Source: CAZWCX01 sp964632945
GTDB taxonomy: Bacteria > Planctomycetota > MHYJ01 > WSZJ01 > CAZWCX01
Length of the DNA: 10,380 nt
Reading direction: 5' to 3'
Assembly: GCA_964632945.1 (NCBI GenBank)
Contig: CAZWCX010000196.1
Location: 1-10,380, forward strand
In this document: positions 7,221-10,380 of the stretch, piece by piece
How the letters are laid out: each line of letters starts with the position of its first letter
How positions within the stretch are numbered: position 1 is the first letter of the stretch
Position numbers and translations under genes: made by a program
Notes under the pieces: model-generated
Database searches by the model: none
What the model was told of the DNA's origin: nothing
The model's input: only the letters and a program-made list of their open reading frames with translations

Positions 7221-8015
7221 ATGAAGCCCTACCTCGACCTGCTCCGGCACGTCCTCGAACACGGCAAGCGCAAGGAAGACCGCACCGGCACCGGCACGCT
7301 GTCGGTGTTCGGCTGGCAGATGCGCTTCGATCTCGAGCAGGGCTTTCCGATGGTGACGACCAAGAAGCTGCACTTGAAGTCGATCGTCCACGAGTTGCTC
7401 TGGTTCCTCGCCGGCGACACCAATGTCCGCTACCTGCAGGAAAACGGCGTTCGGATCTGGGACGAATGGGCCGACGAAACGGGCGACCTGGGGCCGGTCT
7501 ACGGCCACCAGTGGCGCCATTGGAAGACCCCGGACGGCGGAGAGATCGACCAGATCGCGCGGGTGATCGAGGACCTGAAGACGCGTCCGGACTCGCGTCG
7601 CCTGATCGTGACCGCGTGGAATCCCGCCGACGTGGACAAGATGGCGTTGCCCCCGTGTCACGCCTTCTTCCAGTTCTACGTCTGCGCAGGGCGGCTTTCC
7701 TGCCAATTGTATCAACGCAGCGCCGATCTCTTCCTGGGCGTGCCGTTCAACATCGCCTCCTACGCGTTGCTCACCTTGATGGTCGCGCAGGTGTGCGACC
7801 TCAAGCCGGGGGAGTTCATTCACACGCTCGGGGACGCCCACCTCTACCTGAACCACCTGGACCAGGCGCGGACCCAGATCGCCCGCGAGCCGTATCCGCC
7901 GCCGAAGATGGAGCTGAATCCCGCGGTGAAGTCGATCTTCGGGTTCACGTTCTCGGACTTCACCTTGCGCGACTACCAAGCGCACCCGCACATCAAAGCC
8001 CCGGTTGCGGTGTAG
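7221..8015 (+). CDS. thyA: Thymidylate synthase
   Basis: ThyA methylates dUMP to dTMP using 5,10-methylene-tetrahydrofolate, producing dihydrofolate, in the cytoplasm. The protein has 264 residues, the same length as E. coli ThyA, and its residues fall at the same numbers: R21 (phosphate binding), E58, W80, R126 and R127 (contributed across the dimer), catalytic C146 in PPCHAFFQ, R166, D169, N177, H207 and Y209. It is therefore full length with an intact active site. No good Shine-Dalgarno sequence lies at normal spacing before the ATG (AGAGGAG is about 16 bases away), but the start matches the family exactly. The stop is two bases before folA, so the two genes are almost certainly co-transcribed; DHFR regenerates the folate that ThyA oxidises. 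Confidence 0.98.
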   Translation: MKPYLDLLRHVLEHGKRKEDRTGTGTLSVFGWQMRFDLEQGFPMVTTKKLHLKSIVHELLWFLAGDTNVRYLQENGVRIWDEWADETGDLGPVYGHQWRHWKTPDGGEIDQIARVIEDLKTRPDSRRLIVTAWNPADVDKMALPPCHAFFQFYVCAGRLSCQLYQRSADLFLGVPFNIASYALLTLMVAQVCDLKPGEFIHTLGDAHLYLNHLDQARTQIAREPYPPPKMELNPAVKSIFGFTFSDFTLRDYQAHPHIKAPVAV

Positions 8016-8017
8016 CC

Positions 8018-8569
8018 GTGATCCGCCTGATCGTGGCGATGGACCGGGACCGAGTGATCGGCGTGGACGGCGCGCTCCCCTGGCGATTGCCCGAGGACCT
8101 GAAACGCTTCAAGCGTCTCACGCTCGGCCATCCCGTGATCGTCGGCCGGAAGACGTTCGAATCGCTACCCGGACCGCTCCCCGGTCGCGACAACATCGTC
8201 GTAACCCGCGCCCCGGGGTATCGTGCCGAGGGGTGCGTGGTGGTGCACGACCTCGATTCCGCGTTCGCGTCGGCGCGCACGCGCCCCGGCGGCGACGAGG
8301 TGTGGGTGATCGGGGGGGGCGAGATCTACGCGCAGGCGCTCGAGCGCGCCGACGAGATCCACGTCACCGAGGTGGAGACCAGGGTCGGGCGCGGCGACGC
8401 GCGCTTTCCGGAGATCGATCCGGCAACGTGGGAGCGGATCGCCGAGGAGTCGCGTCCCGCCGACCCGAAGCATGCGTACGCCTACCGGTTCGTCACCTGG
8501 CGGCGGCGGCGCCCGCCGGCGGACGAATCCCGACCATCGACGGTCCCGGCGCGCGATCCGGTCCGCTGA
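8018..8569 (+). CDS. folA: Dihydrofolate reductase (GTG start)
   Basis: DHFR reduces dihydrofolate to tetrahydrofolate with NADPH. The 183-residue protein begins with GTG two bases after the thyA stop; this start is needed because the first beta strand (MIRLIVAMDRDRVIG) precedes the first ATG. Active-site features are PWRLPEDLKRFK with acidic D27 (same number as in E. coli), HPVIVGRKTFESLPGPLPGR for NADPH binding, VWVIGGGEIYAQAL for the glycine-rich cofactor loop, and IHVTEVETRVGRGDARFPEI near the C-terminus. The conserved domain ends around FVTWRR; about 22 extra residues, Arg- and Pro-rich, form a tail without known function, compared with about 160 residues for the usual enzyme. No clear Shine-Dalgarno sequence precedes the GTG, so translation is probably coupled to thyA. 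Confidence 0.96.
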   Translation: MIRLIVAMDRDRVIGVDGALPWRLPEDLKRFKRLTLGHPVIVGRKTFESLPGPLPGRDNIVVTRAPGYRAEGCVVVHDLDSAFASARTRPGGDEVWVIGGGEIYAQALERADEIHVTEVETRVGRGDARFPEIDPATWERIAEESRPADPKHAYAYRFVTWRRRRPPADESRPSTVPARDPVR

Positions 8570-8581
8570 TCCGTCGCCTCC

Positions 8582-8597
8582 CCGCCGGGGCCGGCGG
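8582..8597. terminator. Candidate bidirectional hairpin between folA and the cupin gene
   Basis: CCGCCG-GGGC-CGGCGG forms a perfect 6-bp all-GC stem with a 4-base loop, almost filling the 33-base gap between two convergent genes. That placement fits a shared transcription end. No T tract follows on either strand, so an ordinary intrinsic terminator is not demonstrated. Confidence 0.4.
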
Positions 8598-8602
8598 CGC
8601 GG

Positions 8603-9364
8603 CTACTTCCACGACGCCTCGTACACGCGCGCCTCGGCATCGCGCGGCGTCTCCGCCACGTCGAGGTAGACGGAGGTTCCGCCCGCGTCGAAGAAGGTGA
8701 AAAAGTCGAGCAGGCGCGCCCCCTCCTTCCCCGCGCGCACGTCGTGGATGTTGTCCACCGAGCGCGTCAGGGGCGACAACCGGCCCGGCGTCAGGCGGCG
8801 GTCGCCGGTCTCGCGAATGTCGAACGACTTTCCGACCGGCGGGCGCGGGTCGTCGCCGACGACGTCGAAGCTGCGCACGCGCGCCTCGCCGCGGATGGCC
8901 GTCAGCACGCCGATGTAATCGCGGTGGTCATGGAACGGGATCGACGCGCCCGGCGCCATCCGAAACTGCACCACCACGAACGGGTGCTTGCGGTGGTGGT
9001 CGTGCGAGCGCACGCCGTCCGCCTCGGGAAACGTCGCCGCGGGTACGTTCTTGAGCCGCGCGATCAGCGCCCCCAGTTGCTGGAGATAGGCGGTCTCGTT
9101 CGGCTTCCGGGATTTCACGATCTTCTCCGCCAGCGGGACGGCCAGCTGGAGCAGGGCGTCCCAGGCCAGGTCGCCCGCGTTCGCCTCCAGTTTCTCCATG
9201 CCCGGTTCCTTCGCGAGCGCGGCCTGCGGCCAGCCGAGGCTGAAGGCGGCGAGCGCGCCGAGCGACATCCGCAACACTTCGCGCCGCTCCACGCGCACCC
9301 CGTCGGCGATCTCCCGGCCCGGACGCTCGTCGTCGTCGATCGGCCGGTTCGCGATCCAGCTCAT
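8603..9364 (-). CDS. Tat-exported PCO/ADO-like thiol dioxygenase (cupin)
   Basis: A 253-residue protein with a cupin fold resembling cysteamine dioxygenase / plant cysteine oxidase (PCO_ADO family), which add O2 to thiols at a mononuclear iron site. Matching segments are MAPGASIPFHDHRDYIGVLT, IRGEARVRSFD and SVDNIHDVRAGKEGARLLDF. The likely iron ligands are H145, H147 and H207, the three-His set of the family. The start at 9364 is preferred over ATG 9376 because GAGGTGG (9374-9368 on the minus strand) is correctly spaced. The N-terminus has ERREVLRM (26-33), a hydrophobic stretch and ALA at 49-51, a plausible twin-arginine signal with an unusually long, acidic 26-residue n-region. A His cluster (SHDHHRKH, 120-127) is also notable. 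The gene lies 25 bases after ppc on the same strand, probably in one operon. Substrate is unknown; the dioxygenase family is likely and export is inferred. Confidence 0.8.
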   Translation of the reverse strand: MSWIANRPIDDDERPGREIADGVRVERREVLRMSLGALAAFSLGWPQAALAKEPGMEKLEANAGDLAWDALLQLAVPLAEKIVKSRKPNETAYLQQLGALIARLKNVPAATFPEADGVRSHDHHRKHPFVVVQFRMAPGASIPFHDHRDYIGVLTAIRGEARVRSFDVVGDDPRPPVGKSFDIRETGDRRLTPGRLSPLTRSVDNIHDVRAGKEGARLLDFFTFFDAGGTSVYLDVAETPRDAEARVYEASWK

Positions 9365-9389
9365 GGTCCACCTCATTCCCCGTACGCCG

Positions 9390-10380
9390 TCATCCCGTAT
9401 TCTGCATGCCCCGCGCGATCCCGCGCACGGTGGTGAAGAGCGCGCGCAGGAGGTCCTCATCCCGGCGGTCGCCCGCGCGCCAGCGGCCGAGCAGGTCCAC
9501 CTGCAGGAGGCTCATCGGATCGACGTACGGATTGCGCAGGCGGATGGCCCGGCGCAGCGTCAGGTCGTGCTCCAGCAGCTCGCGGATGTCGAGCACGCGG
9601 CACACCCAGTGGCGCGCGCGCTCGAACTCTTCGTGGATGCGCGGGAAGATCCGCTCGCCCGCTCCCGCCGCGAGCGCGGCGTAGCGGCGCGCGATGTCCA
9701 GATCCGCCTTCGCCAGCACCATCTCCACGTCCGACAACAGCGCACGGAAAAACGGCCAGGAGCGCGCGAGGTCCTGCAGGATCGTCAGGCCGACCCCCGC
9801 CGCCGTCCGCTCGAGCCCGGCGCCGACGCCGTACCAGCCCGGGAGGATGTGGCGGCTCTGCGTCCAGGCGAACACCCACGGGATGGCGCGCAGGTGCTCG
9901 AATCCCCCCTCCGGCCGCCGGGAGGGCGGGCGCGACCCGATGCGCAGGCGCTCGATCACGTCGATCGGGGTCGCGGCGCGGAAGTAGGGGAGGAAGTCCG
10001 GGTCGTCGTGCAGAAGCGCGCGGTAGACGCGGCGACTCTCCGCCGCGAGCATCCCCGCCGCTGCCGCGCGGCGCGCGTCCCGGTCCCGGTCCGGAGCGGG
10101 CGGGTTCGCCGACGCCTCGAGCACCGCGCCGGTCATCAGCTCCAGCGTGCGCTGGGCGATCCCGCGCAGGCCGTACTTGGCGCGGATGATCTCCCCCTGC
10201 TCGGTCACGCGCAGGCGCCCGTCGATCGCGCCGGCCGGTTCGGCGAGGATCGCGTGGCGGGGCTTCGAGCCGCCGCGGCTCGCGGTGCCCCCGCGGCCGT
10301 GGAAGACCGTCAGCCGTACGCCGGCGGCCCGGGCCGCCCAGACGAGTTCCTCCTCGGCCCCGTGCAACGCCCACCGCGAG
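9390..10380 (-). CDS. ppc: Phosphoenolpyruvate carboxylase, C-terminal 329 residues (N-terminus beyond window)
   Basis: PEPC carboxylates PEP with bicarbonate to oxaloacetate, refilling the TCA cycle. The visible part begins SRWALHGAEEELVWAARAAG and is open through the window edge; the complete enzyme would be about 880-950 residues, so roughly the last third is present. Signatures are FHGRGGTASRGG (glycine-rich catalytic loop with the arginines equivalent to E. coli R581 and R587), LRVTEQGEIIRAKYGL, DFLPYFRAATPIDVIERLRI, GSRPPSRRPEGG, LRAIPWVFAWTQSRHILPGW, VLAKADLDIA, RLRNPYVDP and the invariant end QNTG. Equivalents of the E. coli aspartate-inhibition residues (R587, K773, R832, N881) are all present, so feedback inhibition by aspartate is likely. 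The catalytic His of the N-terminal half is outside the window. The gene continues 25 bases on into the dioxygenase-like cupin. Confidence 0.97.
   Translation of the reverse strand, partial: SRWALHGAEEELVWAARAAGVRLTVFHGRGGTASRGGSKPRHAILAEPAGAIDGRLRVTEQGEIIRAKYGLRGIAQRTLELMTGAVLEASANPPAPDRDRDARRAAAAGMLAAESRRVYRALLHDDPDFLPYFRAATPIDVIERLRIGSRPPSRRPEGGFEHLRAIPWVFAWTQSRHILPGWYGVGAGLERTAAGVGLTILQDLARSWPFFRALLSDVEMVLAKADLDIARRYAALAAGAGERIFPRIHEEFERARHWVCRVLDIRELLEHDLTLRRAIRLRNPYVDPMSLLQVDLLGRWRAGDRRDEDLLRALFTTVRGIARGMQNTG

Noticed and set aside
5050..7224. Long plus-strand open frame opposite the kinase gene
   Set aside because: The kinase on the other strand has every catalytic motif; the antisense translation is low-complexity Arg/Ala/Gly with no domain.
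6497..8017. Extended reading frame upstream of folA, running through the kinase 5' end and thyA
   Set aside because: Only the part from GTG 8018 matches DHFR; the rest is out of frame with thyA, an unquestionable gene.
8990..9005. GGTGGTGGTC-like short repeat as a possible microsatellite or regulatory repeat
   Set aside because: It encodes the His-rich SHDHHRKH segment of the cupin; the repetition is a result of His codons.
1..10380. CRISPR array, tRNA or rRNA gene, phage or defence island
   Set aside because: No regularly spaced repeats, no cloverleaf-like or rRNA-conserved stretches, and no integrase, capsid or known defence proteins were seen on either strand.

Overview
The window is high-GC bacterial chromosomal DNA with long, tightly packed genes on both strands and short Shine-Dalgarno-preceded starts. 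No gene here fixes the phylum. Three features point towards a soil or aquatic lineage such as Planctomycetota, Acidobacteriota, Myxococcota or a related uncultivated phylum: a membrane Ser/Thr kinase with an extracytoplasmic beta-helix, a giant secreted DUF1800 protein with Ig-like and CBM60-like modules, and a PF13557-type outer-membrane barrel. This is an inference from gene content, not an identification.

Layout, left to right. (1) 1-107: the last 34 codons and right end of an IS5-family insertion sequence, about 52% GC against about 73% in the adjoining 100 bases. It abuts the 3' end of the next gene so that one CTAG palindrome provides both stop codons. (2) 104-3460 (-): a 1118-residue secreted DUF1800 protein with Ig-like and carbohydrate-binding-like modules. 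(3) 3505-3928 (-): remnant of a small exported beta-propeller-like gene, apparently frameshifted. (4) 3929-4193: a non-coding divergent spacer. (5) 4200-5039 (+): an outer-membrane beta-barrel of the 'transporter / MetA-pathway' family. (6) 5098-6999 (-): a zinc-ribbon / Ser-Thr kinase / TM / right-handed beta-helix receptor-type kinase, convergent with (5). (7) 7000-7220: a divergent spacer with candidate promoters. (8) 7221-8015 and 8018-8569 (+): thyA and folA, two bases apart. (9) 8603-9364 (-): a Tat-exported thiol-dioxygenase-like cupin. (10) 9390-10380 (-): the C-terminal third of PEP carboxylase, cut by the window edge and directly upstream of (9).

Functionally, thyA-folA is a classic pair: ThyA oxidises methylene-tetrahydrofolate to dihydrofolate and DHFR recycles it. 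The ppc-cupin pair looks like one transcription unit but has no obvious shared pathway. The left part (DUF1800, propeller remnant, barrel, kinase) is enriched in envelope and secreted proteins. I see no CRISPR array, rRNA, tRNA, phage module or recognisable defence system. The most unusual points are the IS insertion at the DUF1800 stop codon, the kinase-beta-helix fusion, the exported PCO/ADO-like dioxygenase, and the multi-module DUF1800 protein.
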